Below are positions 1 to 7,714 of a stretch of DNA of 32,587 nucleotides, in pieces (positions within the stretch are counted from its first letter, which is position 1; the number at the start of each line of letters is the position of its first letter). This stretch comes from Chloroflexota bacterium. Its GTDB lineage: Bacteria > Chloroflexota > Ktedonobacteria > Ktedonobacterales > Ktedonobacteraceae. The notes below the pieces were generated by a model, which had not been told where the DNA came from, ran no database searches, and saw only the letters and a list, made by a program, of their open reading frames with translations. The stretch lies in assembly GCA_005881495.1 (NCBI GenBank), contig VBHI01000223.1, positions 1 to 32,587 on the forward strand. Reading direction: 5' to 3'. The position numbers and the translations under genes were made by a program.

Positions 1-271
1 TATCCTTACGCCACGGTGCATCCGAACGACGCATCCAACGTCCATTGAAGAAGATATAATTGTCCTCTTTATCAAAGAAAGAATCCGTCAGCTCCGCTTC
101 TTCCCACGCTCCAGCCGTTCCTGCTTCCTGGTCAACCGCCCGCACCAAAAAATCGAGTATTTCTCGGCCATCTCCCAGATCCACTCCTGGAAAATGCTCC
201 TCGTCAATATCTCCTTCCAGTTCAACTTGATTGCCAGCCTGGTTACCGCGCAAGACATAATAAATATACAT
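1..271 (-). CDS. Hypothetical acidic protein, 3' end outside window
   Basis: An open frame runs on the minus strand from an ATG at 271 to the window edge (90 codons seen, no stop). The start is supported by a purine-rich ribosome-binding stretch (GGGAAAGAG) about 6 nt upstream. The protein begins MYIYYVLRGNQAG and is rich in Asp and Glu, with aromatic patches near the visible end (YIFFNGRW). No signal peptide or membrane segment is visible. I do not recognise the family. It is divergent from the C39-like protease gene, and the ~390 nt between them contain a good plus-strand promoter. The reading frame looks genuine (protein-like composition, sensible start), but no function can be given. Confidence 0.6.
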   Translation of the reverse strand, partial: MYIYYVLRGNQAGNQVELEGDIDEEHFPGVDLGDGREILDFLVRAVDQEAGTAGAWEEAELTDSFFDKEDNYIFFNGRWMRRSDAPWRKD

Positions 272-345
272 ACTAATCTCTTTCCCTCGCTTCCTTTCGT
301 ACTCAGCTATCTAATTATCCCACATTACCAACCAGTATTCATTGT

Positions 346-374
346 TTGACTTATTAGAACAAATGTGCTATAGT
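346..374 (+). promoter_or_regulatory. Sigma-70-type promoter and ~290-nt leader before the C39-like protease gene
   Basis: A near-consensus -35 (TTGACT, 346-351) and -10 (TATAGT, 369-374) are separated by exactly 17 nt. They point toward the protease gene at 663, which implies a leader of about 280 nt. That leader has several small inverted repeats, for example CGTGAGA (487-493) with TCTCACG (505-511) and CAGTG/CACTG around 448-467. A second, weaker -10-like TATACT sits at 577-582. I do not recognise a riboswitch class in the leader; it could be a plain long 5' UTR or host a small RNA. Confidence 0.55.
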
Positions 375-662
375 GTATGTAACTTACACCGTCATCGAAA
401 TATTTTTTCAGCGATTCTAAGCTCAGTCGCTTGCTCAGGTAAAAGCAGTGGCGTGTGAGTCACTGGCCGCTCGTTTTCTTGTTTGCCGTGAGATGAGAAC
501 CACCTCTCACGCTGTCAACCAGAGGAACATCCTGAGAAATTTGGATGTAAGCGTATACAATCATGCTATATCATGGTATACTACCCTTTAGACGTTGTGG
601 TATTACACTTGTCTCGAAACAATCAGGCAAGCTACACATGAACAACTAGGAGCAAACATCCT

Positions 663-1592
663 ATGCCTTTACTCCTGCTCATGCTACTCGCTGTGATATC
701 CATAGTAATTACACTCGTTGGTTTTATCCTCTCACACAGCCAGACCCAACAAGTACAGAAGCAGCTAACAGCATATCAAGCAGTTTACTTGGTTGACCGT
801 AGCGGACGTCGCGTTCTTCAACCACTACGAGCCAGCCGTGTAATAGATTATACCGAACAGCGCAATCTATTTGATTTATGGCAATCACTCGCTGTACATC
901 GCGTCTTTCATCGTCGTGCAGGTGAGCCAACTCCGTGGATGGGTATAGTACTTATCCTGGTTTCTGTCTTCCTGCTCGGTATTTTCTTGCTCAGAACCCT
1001 TTTACCAGGTACATCACTCATTGGCGCTTTCGATTGGCCTTACACTTCAACATCTACCCAAACCTCATCACAACATAATTCACCAGCAGCGCCGTATATT
1101 GGCGCTTCCCGAGCCCTGTTACGCCTCAGTCAACTCGATCCCGCTCAATATAACTCTACCGCAGAATACAATAACTGGGCGTACTCAGCGTGTTCTGCCG
1201 CCGCCCTCACCGAGGTTATCAATTCCTATGGTCACCACTACCGGGTCACAGATATCCTGAAGGTGGAATCGCAGATAGGAGAAATCACTCCCCAGGAAGG
1301 TTTGTTAGAAGATGTAGGTATACAGCGTACCGCTGCCCGTTTTAATTTCTCGACAGCCTGGGGTCACAATCTATCGCTCAACAACATTATCGGCATTGCG
1401 AATCATGGGAGACCTGTTATTGTCAGCTTCCCTCCAGATCGCTACGCGGGTGGACACCTCCTCGTCGTAATTGGTGGCAACAGCAATTACGTCTATCTCG
1501 CTGACTCATCACTGTACAACCGCCACTCACTGACACGAGCGCAATTTATGAACTGGTGGGAAGGCTTTTCTGCCATCCTGGCTCCAAATTAG
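663..1592 (+). CDS. Membrane-anchored C39-like cysteine peptidase
   Basis: A 309-residue protein with a hydrophobic N-terminal helix (about residues 2-24), a second membrane segment (about 93-113), a Ser/Thr-rich linker, then a C-terminal papain-like domain of the peptidase C39/C39_2 type. The candidate catalytic set is visible in order: Cys177 in YSACSAAALTEV, His265 in GGHLLVV, and Asp281 in YLADSS. The catalytic domain should lie outside the cell or be held at the membrane. Stand-alone C39-like domains without an ABC transporter are common in Gram-positive-like bacteria, and their substrates are mostly unknown. The ATG start has an AGGAG about 11 nt upstream. The gene ends at a strong bidirectional terminator facing the PIG-L gene. 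Family assignment is fairly secure; the substrate is not known. Confidence 0.75.
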   Translation: MPLLLLMLLAVISIVITLVGFILSHSQTQQVQKQLTAYQAVYLVDRSGRRVLQPLRASRVIDYTEQRNLFDLWQSLAVHRVFHRRAGEPTPWMGIVLILVSVFLLGIFLLRTLLPGTSLIGAFDWPYTSTSTQTSSQHNSPAAPYIGASRALLRLSQLDPAQYNSTAEYNNWAYSACSAAALTEVINSYGHHYRVTDILKVESQIGEITPQEGLLEDVGIQRTAARFNFSTAWGHNLSLNNIIGIANHGRPVIVSFPPDRYAGGHLLVVIGGNSNYVYLADSSLYNRHSLTRAQFMNWWEGFSAILAPN

Positions 1593-1600
1593 AGATCCAG

Positions 1601-1648
1601 AGCAAAAAAGAGCCGCTGCCCGAAAAATGGCAGCGGCTCTTTTTTGCT
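1601..1648. terminator. Bidirectional intrinsic terminator
   Basis: A perfect 20-bp inverted repeat (1601-1620 with 1629-1648, 8-nt loop) has a GC-rich core flanked by an A-tract on the left and a T-tract on the right. It can therefore terminate transcription in both directions. It lies between two convergent genes, 8 nt after the protease stop and 7 nt before the PIG-L stop, exactly where a shared terminator is expected. Confidence 0.9.
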
Positions 1649-1655
1649 CCGTTTG

Positions 1656-2462
1656 TTACACTTCTTCATGCTTTGGGATGTGCATCTTTATTCTGCGAAA
1701 TCCCTCCGCGTATTGCATCTCCAGACCCTTCTTCTCTTTCGCCACTTTCGCTGTCCCAGCTGCCCAACTGCGTATTCTTTCAACAATGTCGACCTCTGGA
1801 CCAAATTGTGTTACATGGCACTGGAGCGCTTTCGCCTTGAGCTCAATCGTCTCGCTGACGTCGATAAACGTATTGTCCCGCTCACTGTGAAAGAGATACA
1901 ATTCGTGGACGCGATAGGGAGGAAATCCTTCCGCCAAAAGTTCCCGATACGAACGAGGATTCCCTGCCGCCGGAAATATGGCATCCAGCACAATATTTCC
2001 TGTTGCCCTGTGGTCCGTGTGATTCAGATAGGCCGTATCTTCCGGTTTTTCCTCAGGGTCAGGCGCGAATATTTGTTGCGATGGGTCATGTGTAAAAATG
2101 ATGCGTGGTCGGTATTGACGAATCAACCTGACAACAGCCTTCCGTGCTGCCTCGCTATTCGTCAAATGCCCATCGGAAAAACGCAAGAACTCTACCGCCT
2201 GAACTCCTAATACCTCGCAGGCCATGCGTTGCTCTTGTTCGCGGGTCAGCATCAGTTCCGTGTCTATCAAGCTGGGGACCTCGCTGCCTTCAGTACCATC
2301 AGTCATTACCACCCAGACAACCTTCATGCCCTGCTTAGCCCAGAGGGCGCTCGTAGCAGCCGTGGCAAAATCATTATCGTCAGGGTGGGCGCCAATCACC
2401 ATCGCCTCGTAATCAGGCGTCGTAATCACTTCCAATGCGCCCGTTGCATTTCTATCTCCCAT
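1656..2462 (-). CDS. PIG-L family deacetylase (LmbE-like)
   Basis: A 268-residue cytosolic protein with the hallmarks of the PIG-L/LmbE zinc-dependent N-acetylglucosaminyl deacetylase fold. The N-terminal metal motif AHPDDND has His26, Asp28 and Asp29, and the second motif NHTDHRATG has His148, Asp150 and His151 supplying the remaining ligand. Family members deacetylate GlcNAc-containing substrates, including intermediates of mycothiol/bacillithiol, antibiotics and GPI-type glycolipids. Nothing nearby identifies the substrate here. The ATG start at 2462 follows a strong GAGGAGAT about 6 nt upstream. The gene stands alone between the terminator at 1601-1648 and the lipoate-ligase-family gene. 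Family is secure, substrate unknown. Confidence 0.88.
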   Translation of the reverse strand: MGDRNATGALEVITTPDYEAMVIGAHPDDNDFATAATSALWAKQGMKVVWVVMTDGTEGSEVPSLIDTELMLTREQEQRMACEVLGVQAVEFLRFSDGHLTNSEAARKAVVRLIRQYRPRIIFTHDPSQQIFAPDPEEKPEDTAYLNHTDHRATGNIVLDAIFPAAGNPRSYRELLAEGFPPYRVHELYLFHSERDNTFIDVSETIELKAKALQCHVTQFGPEVDIVERIRSWAAGTAKVAKEKKGLEMQYAEGFRRIKMHIPKHEEV

Positions 2463-2581
2463 AAAATTATCTCCTCGTCTCTTATACTTTCTACAGTTCT
2501 TTCAATATAAGATCTATCACGAATCAGTGTCAAGCTGACAATCTCTAAGGCAGCCTTTGTTGCCGCCCAGAAACCATCTCA

Positions 2582-3337
2582 TCACGCCTGACTCATCGAT
2601 AAAATCACCTGTTGAAAAGTAGCTATCACCTCAGTCGCGCTCACAGCGCGTCCGGTAAGCCTATCCAGGCCGGCGGCCCGTTCAAGCAAACCTGCCTCCA
2701 AATAGGCCCGCTCCTCGGGTGTTTGTCCTAACAATTGTGCTAGTGTCTCGCTCTCCCAATGTAACAACACTCCCGCCTGCAAAAGGCTTCCCACTCGACG
2801 GCGGATCATATCAAAACCCACTACTTTTTTCTGCCCAACAACGACTTCATATGGCGAAAGTGAACCATAACAGGCTCGGCGTAACACGCTTTCCCTTTCG
2901 CGCGTCTCTTCTTGTTTGAGCAGCTCGCGCTGTTCATGAGCCTCCTGCGGTAGCACAATGCTCGCCTGCGCGCCGAGTTGTCGCAACGCCTCGACCCATG
3001 CCTCTCCAAACCACTGGTACGACTTTACAACGTCCGCTAATATCAATGGATGTCCTATCGGCAATACAACATCCAGGCCGAGCAAGTCTCGCCCAACCAG
3101 AACTGCTGTTCCGCCTGCTCGTCGCCGGTACACAGGGATATTCTTTTGTGCAATCGCTTCTTGATTCAGCGTCTCAACCTTTTGAGAGAAGCCGAGCACC
3201 AACCCCCGTGCTTCCGCAATAGACCAGTATAATGATGCTGGGTGTCCCGGTTCTACCGTTCTCAACAACACATCGCTTCGATCAATATGTTGCTGCTGAT
3301 CCGCAATCGTCAGTGGCGACATTGACCATTTATTCAT
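2582..3337 (-). CDS. Lipoate-protein ligase / octanoyltransferase family protein
   Basis: The BPL/LplA/LipB catalytic fold is recognisable. The lipoyl-binding loop RRRAGGTAV (about residues 71-79) and the later block SPYEVVVGQKKVVGF (about 161-175) carry the Lys that contacts the acyl group in LplA/LipM-type enzymes. A Cys (about 156, in ACYGSLSPYE) precedes it, as in amidotransferase or octanoyltransferase relatives. It probably transfers a lipoyl or octanoyl group to E2/GcvH-type proteins, but whether it is LplA-, LipM- or LipL-like cannot be settled by eye. I chose the ATG at 3337: it overlaps the end of the MFS gene by 8 nt (ATGAATAA), which suits translational coupling. An ATG at 3358 would add 7 residues. 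Length 251 aa, cytosolic. Confidence 0.75.
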   Translation of the reverse strand: MNKWSMSPLTIADQQQHIDRSDVLLRTVEPGHPASLYWSIAEARGLVLGFSQKVETLNQEAIAQKNIPVYRRRAGGTAVLVGRDLLGLDVVLPIGHPLILADVVKSYQWFGEAWVEALRQLGAQASIVLPQEAHEQRELLKQEETRERESVLRRACYGSLSPYEVVVGQKKVVGFDMIRRRVGSLLQAGVLLHWESETLAQLLGQTPEERAYLEAGLLERAAGLDRLTGRAVSATEVIATFQQVILSMSQA

Positions 3338-4667
3338 TGTCGTATGCAGGTTTTGCAAGATCTTTCTCCGCTGGTTTCCGCAATACCCACGCGCTAATTA
3401 CTGCGACCAGGCTGACACCTGCTCCTACCAACAGTGCGACAGGTGCACCGTAAAGATGAGCTAGCCCACCGGTTATCAAATTGCCAAAAGGAATGCTTCC
3501 CGCGAAGACCAGCATATAAACGCTCATCACTCTTCCGCGCAGGTGATCTGGGGCCACCGTCTGCACTGTCGTGTTCGCTGTCGCGGAAAAAGCGATCATC
3601 GCGAAACCAACACCCGCTATCAAGACAAGCGACAGCGCATAGAATTGTGAGATAGCAAAAAAGGCTTCGATCCCGCAAAAGACAAACGCGCTGACTAGTA
3701 GGTATTGAATAGTTGGCTTGTGATTGCTCCATGCCAGCCACAAAGCGCAGAGCAGAGACCCAAGGCCAAAAGCAGAAGAAATGAAACCAAATCCCTCTGC
3801 TCCTGTATGGAGCACACTCGTTGCAAACAATGGTAGTACTACATTGAAGTTTATACCAAACAGCGACACAATGCCAACGACAGCAATAATCAACAAGATG
3901 GAAGGCGTATGCACAACATATGCCAATCCTTCACGTAAGCTTTGCCATGTACTCTGCTTGGCAGTATCCGCCTTATGTATTGTATCTAATCGTTTCCCCT
4001 GCGCATACAGATCGCTCAAATCAATCAAGGCTAATCCAATGATGACCGGAATGAAACTGATAGCATTCAGCAGGAAGAGTGGTGCAACCCCCATCCATGC
4101 GATAATTATTCCACCGATACCGGGGCCGACAATACGCGCCAGGTTGAAAAGCGATGAGTTCAAGGCAATAGCGTTCGGCAAATCTTCTCGCCCTACCATT
4201 TCAACGACAAATGCCTGGCGTGTGGGCATATCAATCGCATTCGTCAGGCCAAGTAATGTCGCCAGCACCAGCACATGCCAGAGGCGCACCTCTCCTGTCG
4301 CCACCAGGGTCCAGAGCACCGCGGCCTGCAACATCGCAAATGATTGTGTAAATAGCAGCACTTTACGCTTTGGCACCCGGTCAGCCAGGACGCCGCCAAA
4401 TAGCGAAAGCAGCATCACTGGCAAAAATTGCAGTGCGCCGACGATACCAAGTAACCACGCGCTCTGCGTCAGTTGTAGTACCAGCCACGCCTGCCCAATC
4501 GTCTGCATCCAGGTCCCTGTCAGAGAGATCATCTGACCAAACCAGAAAAGACGGAAGTTGCGATGACGTAGTGCTAAAAATGCACGCAGCAGGCCTTTTA
4601 CCTGCTGCTGACCTGGAAGAGAGGAGACATCTCGTATGCCCTCGTGTGCCTTTGGAAGACTTTGCAT
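3330..4667 (-). CDS. MFS transporter, EntS/MFS_3-like drug or siderophore exporter
   Basis: A 445-residue integral membrane protein with about 12 hydrophobic helices. It shows the features of the MFS_3 (EntS-like) subfamily: an N-terminal RNFRLFWFGQMISLTGTWMQ stretch, FGGVLADRVPKRKVLL as the cytoplasmic loop 2-3 motif, and DHLRGRVMSVYMLVF late in the protein. Such proteins are proton-driven exporters of small molecules. It sits 45 nt downstream of a MerR-family regulator on the same strand and overlaps the next gene, so merR-mfs-lipoate ligase probably form one transcription unit. Regulation of an exporter by a drug-sensing MerR protein is a known arrangement and is the likely job here. The exported compound is unknown. 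The Shine-Dalgarno sequence is weak. Confidence 0.85.
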   Translation of the reverse strand: MQSLPKAHEGIRDVSSLPGQQQVKGLLRAFLALRHRNFRLFWFGQMISLTGTWMQTIGQAWLVLQLTQSAWLLGIVGALQFLPVMLLSLFGGVLADRVPKRKVLLFTQSFAMLQAAVLWTLVATGEVRLWHVLVLATLLGLTNAIDMPTRQAFVVEMVGREDLPNAIALNSSLFNLARIVGPGIGGIIIAWMGVAPLFLLNAISFIPVIIGLALIDLSDLYAQGKRLDTIHKADTAKQSTWQSLREGLAYVVHTPSILLIIAVVGIVSLFGINFNVVLPLFATSVLHTGAEGFGFISSAFGLGSLLCALWLAWSNHKPTIQYLLVSAFVFCGIEAFFAISQFYALSLVLIAGVGFAMIAFSATANTTVQTVAPDHLRGRVMSVYMLVFAGSIPFGNLITGGLAHLYGAPVALLVGAGVSLVAVISAWVLRKPAEKDLAKPAYDNE

Positions 4668-4712
4668 ATTTCAAGGATCCGTTCTAGTGAATAAGTGATA
4701 ATTCAGTATGTT

Positions 4713-5165
4713 TTACTTCGTATGTAATAATTCATTGCGTATCTGTTCATGTCGTTCAAGATTCGCCATCAGCTTCGTTCTCATCTGCTCTAATCCGGTC
4801 AGTTTCTTCTCGATCACATGTAACTGGCTACGTATCAACTCATCTGCCCGGTAGAGTTGGGCTACCTTAGACGTCGTATCCGTCTCGTGTTTGTACGCAA
4901 CCCTTATTTGCCCTCGCTCATCTTCAGCCTCCATAATTTCGCGGATATCCGCAAGAGAAAATCCCAATAAGTCGCGCAAATTTTTGATGCGTTCCAACCG
5001 CTCAACATCAGCTTCGCTGTAGCGCCGGTAGTTTCCCTCGGTACGACCTGTTGGCAGAAGTAATCCGACTTCTTCATAATAGCGGAGCGTGCGTTTCGTG
5101 AAACCCGTACGTGTCGCTACCTGCTCAATCGTATACAGGCTTTGTTCATCCGTGTCAGCCATCAT
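4713..5165 (-). CDS. MerR family transcriptional regulator
   Basis: A 150-residue regulator. An N-terminal winged helix-turn-helix of the MerR type (YTIEQVATRTGFTKRTLRYY, about residues 11-30, then GLL.P..R..GNYRRYSEADVERLERI) is followed by a long dimerisation coiled coil (about 85-148). There is no cysteine-rich metal-binding loop, so a metal sensor of the CueR/ZntR type is unlikely. There is also no separate ligand domain, as in short MerR proteins. The ATG follows AGGAGG about 10 nt upstream; a second ATG codon follows immediately. It heads the unit with the MFS exporter, and its own promoter carries a dyad with MerR-type geometry, so it probably controls both itself and the exporter. Confidence 0.88.
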   Translation of the reverse strand: MMADTDEQSLYTIEQVATRTGFTKRTLRYYEEVGLLLPTGRTEGNYRRYSEADVERLERIKNLRDLLGFSLADIREIMEAEDERGQIRVAYKHETDTTSKVAQLYRADELIRSQLHVIEKKLTGLEQMRTKLMANLERHEQIRNELLHTK

Positions 5166-5222
5166 ACTTGTCCATCCTCCTCATACCGTTATGGCGCAGA
5201 ATACATTCTGGAAGCTAATAAT

Positions 5223-5260
5223 AGTATACAACAACATTAACGTTAACGTCAATGTTAATG
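5223..5260 (-). promoter_or_regulatory. MerR-type promoter with embedded operator dyad
   Basis: On the minus strand a -35 TTGACG (5252-5247) and a -10 TATACT (5228-5223) are separated by 18 nt, close to the stretched 19-nt spacing typical of MerR-controlled promoters. The -35 lies inside a 26-bp imperfect palindrome (5235-5260, 11 of 13 positions matching; outer arms CATTAAC and GTTAATG). The centre also holds the 10-bp palindrome TTAACGTTAA. It sits about 60 nt upstream of the merR start, so autoregulation of the merR-exporter unit is likely. The promoter elements are seen directly; the binding protein is inferred. Confidence 0.75.
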
Positions 5261-5390
5261 CTCAATTCGTATTTTGAGTATGAAAAAGTTGCATGTGGTA
5301 TTTTCCCTTTGCCCTTCAAACAGATCAGTTAAAATCTTCATCGAAAGATCTGCCAGAAAGTTCCTCGAAACGTCTTGGAAGGCCGATGGA

Positions 5391-5430
5391 AAAGAGAGTG
5401 TGCTCTCTGGCTTGGAGAGCCAGAGAGCAC
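5391..5430 (-). terminator. Intrinsic terminator after the AraC-type gene
   Basis: A 13-bp perfect stem (5400-5412 with 5418-5430, loop TGGAG) lies just after the stop of the minus-strand AraC gene. It is followed on that strand by a pyrimidine run ending in TTTT (5394-5391). It separates the AraC gene from the MerR promoter region. Confidence 0.65.
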
Positions 5431-5435
5431 GGAGT

Positions 5436-6353
5436 TCACGTGCCTCGCCGCAAGACTCCTGGAGGCACCTGAAGATGGCGCTTGAAGGCCCGGCTAAATG
5501 CAGCTTCTGAACTGTAGCCGAGTCGATAAGCTGCTTCGCTCGCACTCATGCGCTCCTCACGCATCCAGCTCCTGGCGAGGGACATCCGCCACCGGGTCAC
5601 GTACTGCATGGGAGGCATCCCCACCAGTCGGGAGAATCGCTCGGCAAAGACAGATCGGGATAATTGGACCTCCCTGGCGAGGGAGGCAACGGTCCAGCGT
5701 TCCTCGGCGCGACGATGGATCAACACGAGCGCACGCCCGATGTCCGGATCACCGAGTGCCCCAAGCCAGCCGGGCCGTCGGTCCTCGTCGCGCTCCAACC
5801 ATGCGCGGATGGTCTGGAGCACAAGGATGTCCGCCAGGCGCGTCATCACGGCAGCACTTCCCGGTCGCAGTGAGAGCGCCTCCGCACCCAGCAGCGTGAG
5901 CGTCGCGTCCAGCCAGGAAGGCGGCCCTTCTAGCTCCTCACGATGCAGCAGGAGGACCCGCGGCAAGAGTTCCAGGAGCGGATGGGCAATCGGTCCCGCA
6001 AAGCGCACCCCTCCGCAAATGAGCAGTGACTCTGCTCCGTCTGCTCCGTAGCACAGGAGGGCAGCATTGTGCCCGATCCGTTCCGATGGCAGTTCTGCCA
6101 GCGGGATCGCCCCACCCTCCGCAGGATCAGCGAGCTGATGCTCCTCTCCGTGAGGCAGGAGCACCAGCTCGCCTGTCCCAAGGGGGATGCGTTCGGCATT
6201 GATGCGTAGAAAGCCTCCCCCTCTGACAATCACGTGAAAACTGGGGCCATCATTGACTGAGAAGGACAATCCCCACGGCGCTCTGAGCTCACTGCGTGCA
6301 TAGAAGCTGCTCGAGAGCCGCAAATCACGCAAAATATCGGTTAAGGGATCCAT
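5436..6353 (-). CDS. AraC family regulator with N-terminal cupin_6 domain
   Basis: A 305-residue transcription factor. The N-terminal half is a cupin-type ligand/dimerisation domain (FHVIVRGGGFLRI, then GELVLLPHGEEHQL, as in the cupin_6 AraC group). The C-terminal ~100 residues are a double helix-turn-helix HTH_18 module (WTVASLAREVQLSRSVFAERFSRLVGMPPMQYVTRWRM, then ASEAAYRLGYSSEAAFSRAFKRHLQVPPGVLRR; both strings span several motifs). I chose the ATG at 6353 because AGGAGG lies 7 nt upstream and the upstream in-frame extension does not resemble the family. Relatives often regulate adjacent oxidoreductase or hydrolase genes. Here the neighbours are a decayed fragment and an acyltransferase. 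The gene is clearly more GC-rich than the merR unit beside it. Confidence 0.88.
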   Translation of the reverse strand: MDPLTDILRDLRLSSSFYARSELRAPWGLSFSVNDGPSFHVIVRGGGFLRINAERIPLGTGELVLLPHGEEHQLADPAEGGAIPLAELPSERIGHNAALLCYGADGAESLLICGGVRFAGPIAHPLLELLPRVLLLHREELEGPPSWLDATLTLLGAEALSLRPGSAAVMTRLADILVLQTIRAWLERDEDRRPGWLGALGDPDIGRALVLIHRRAEERWTVASLAREVQLSRSVFAERFSRLVGMPPMQYVTRWRMSLARSWMREERMSASEAAYRLGYSSEAAFSRAFKRHLQVPPGVLRRGT

Positions 6354-6637
6354 CGCAGGCCTCCTCTTTGTCAAGAGCGACTTTCCGGACGAATTGGTAG
6401 AAATATCCGACGAACAAGCATAGATTCTCCATCTTGTCTCTACTATACTATCACTAAGGCCAGGACCACGACAACTGACCAGCATGAGAGGTTCCTTGTC
6501 AACGTGAGACACCTATGACAGCATGCTCGGAACCCAGTGCTCTTATTGAAGGCGAGCCAGAAGCCGCTGGCGAAAACAACACCTTTCACGAGGTTTTTCG
6601 TCCTTCACACGAGCAAGCAAAGGAAGGGAAGAAACAA

Positions 6638-6865
6638 ATGGCAAGTCCACTTGAGATTTTCAACGAATGGCAAAGACGTCAAATGGCACGAGATTTTGAA
6701 CATCTTGGTGAAGTCGTCGCAACAGTAGCTGAGGCTTCGCCATTTTTCTCACACAAGGAGATGTACGCCCATGATTGCCTTCATTATCACGCTGGCCTTG
6801 ACCTTGTATATGTCCGGCATGATAATGTTTTCCTTTCTGTGTGGACCACTTTAGCTCTTCTTTGA
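6638..6865 (+). pseudogene. Short fragment, possibly the N-terminus of a SnoaL/NTF2-like protein
   Basis: A 75-codon frame starts at an ATG with a GGAAGGGAAG stretch just upstream. The first ~28 residues (SPLEIFNEWQRRQMARDF...) look like the opening helix of SnoaL-like/ester-cyclase proteins of the NTF2 fold, which are normally about 130-150 residues. After that the sequence stops resembling the family. In another frame, 6771-6854, a 27-codon ORF with AAGGAG 10 nt upstream would encode a single membrane helix (starts MIAFIITLALTLYMSG). The likeliest reading is a deletion scar joining pieces of two former genes. Function is doubtful, and the family resemblance is weak and from memory. Confidence 0.3.
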
Positions 6866-7714
6866 TGTCCCTGGCGCTACTGACGCTGTGGCCTGCTGCG
6901 ACTCGACAGTGGAGTCGTCGAGACCATAGCCGCTCTCAATGAGGTCTTTCAGCCGCTCGGTGAAGCGTGCTGCCGGAGCACCGTCGATCATCTCGTGATC
7001 AAAACTAATCGTCAGACTGAGATATTCCCGGATGGCTATGTGCCCGTCAACGACACCCTGCTTCACGCCAATACCGCCCACCGTAATATAGAGTGTTTGG
7101 GGGGTGCCTGGAGGGATGCCCCATCCGGCACCTTCCCCAAACATACCAACCGCCGTGAGGCCCACCGTCCCAAGGACTTTCTTCTGCACGTGTGGATACG
7201 TTCTACATAGGCACCAGAAGGCCCAAAAGAAAAATCTGATCAGAAAGGTCGGCAGGAACAGAACCCAATTATTACCTGCGGCGGGTGTCAAGGCTTTTGC
7301 CACTTCTTCCACCTGGGCTGTCCTGATCTCCTGATGAATCTCTCTGAAGGTCTTCTTATTCGCTGCTCTGATGATGTAGATAGTGGCTTGCTTCTGGCCA
7401 GCCACGTCACGCTCAATCATGGTCGACACGTCCACCTCATCAAACAGGATGAGATGCTTACTGCCTTTGGGACATGCCTGCACGGATTTGTTCTCATCGA
7501 CTGCTTTTCCCAAACACGTCGTGATGAACGCGGTGAACGATAGGGACTCCCCAGTTTTCGCTTTGTGGTCCCGCAGGAACGCGCGCGCCCTGGTCACATC
7601 AACTTCAATCAAGCCATGGATCATGGGCTTGCGCTGGACTGAACGCATCGCGAACGCCATCGCGCGCCTGCCCTTCGACGGGACCACCTGGTAATCAGCG
7701 TTGTTCTGTTTCAT
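6851..7714 (-). CDS. Stand-alone 2-oxo acid dehydrogenase E2-type acyltransferase domain protein
   Basis: A 287-residue protein matching the catalytic (chloramphenicol-acetyltransferase-like) domain of dihydrolipoamide acyltransferases. The C-terminal active-site block SFDHEMIDGAPAARF contains the HxxxDG His and Asp, and the N-terminal RRAMAFAMRSVQRKPMIHG resembles the start of the E2 core. It lacks the lipoyl domain and the E1/E3-binding domain, so it cannot act as a normal E2. A strongly hydrophobic insert (about residues 148-170, WVLFLPTFLIRFFFWAFWCL) could associate with the membrane. Similar stand-alone proteins occur in other bacteria, with unknown acyl acceptor. The start has GGGAGAG about 7 nt upstream. 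Its 3' end overlaps the decayed plus-strand frame by 15 nt. Confidence 0.75.
   Translation of the reverse strand: MKQNNADYQVVPSKGRRAMAFAMRSVQRKPMIHGLIEVDVTRARAFLRDHKAKTGESLSFTAFITTCLGKAVDENKSVQACPKGSKHLILFDEVDVSTMIERDVAGQKQATIYIIRAANKKTFREIHQEIRTAQVEEVAKALTPAAGNNWVLFLPTFLIRFFFWAFWCLCRTYPHVQKKVLGTVGLTAVGMFGEGAGWGIPPGTPQTLYITVGGIGVKQGVVDGHIAIREYLSLTISFDHEMIDGAPAARFTERLKDLIESGYGLDDSTVESQQATASVAPGTSKKS

Noticed and set aside
3724..4536. Long plus-strand open frame (270 codons) opposite the MFS gene
   Set aside because: It is antisense to a clear 12-helix transporter and is Ser/Thr/Pro/Arg-rich, as expected from a shadow frame.
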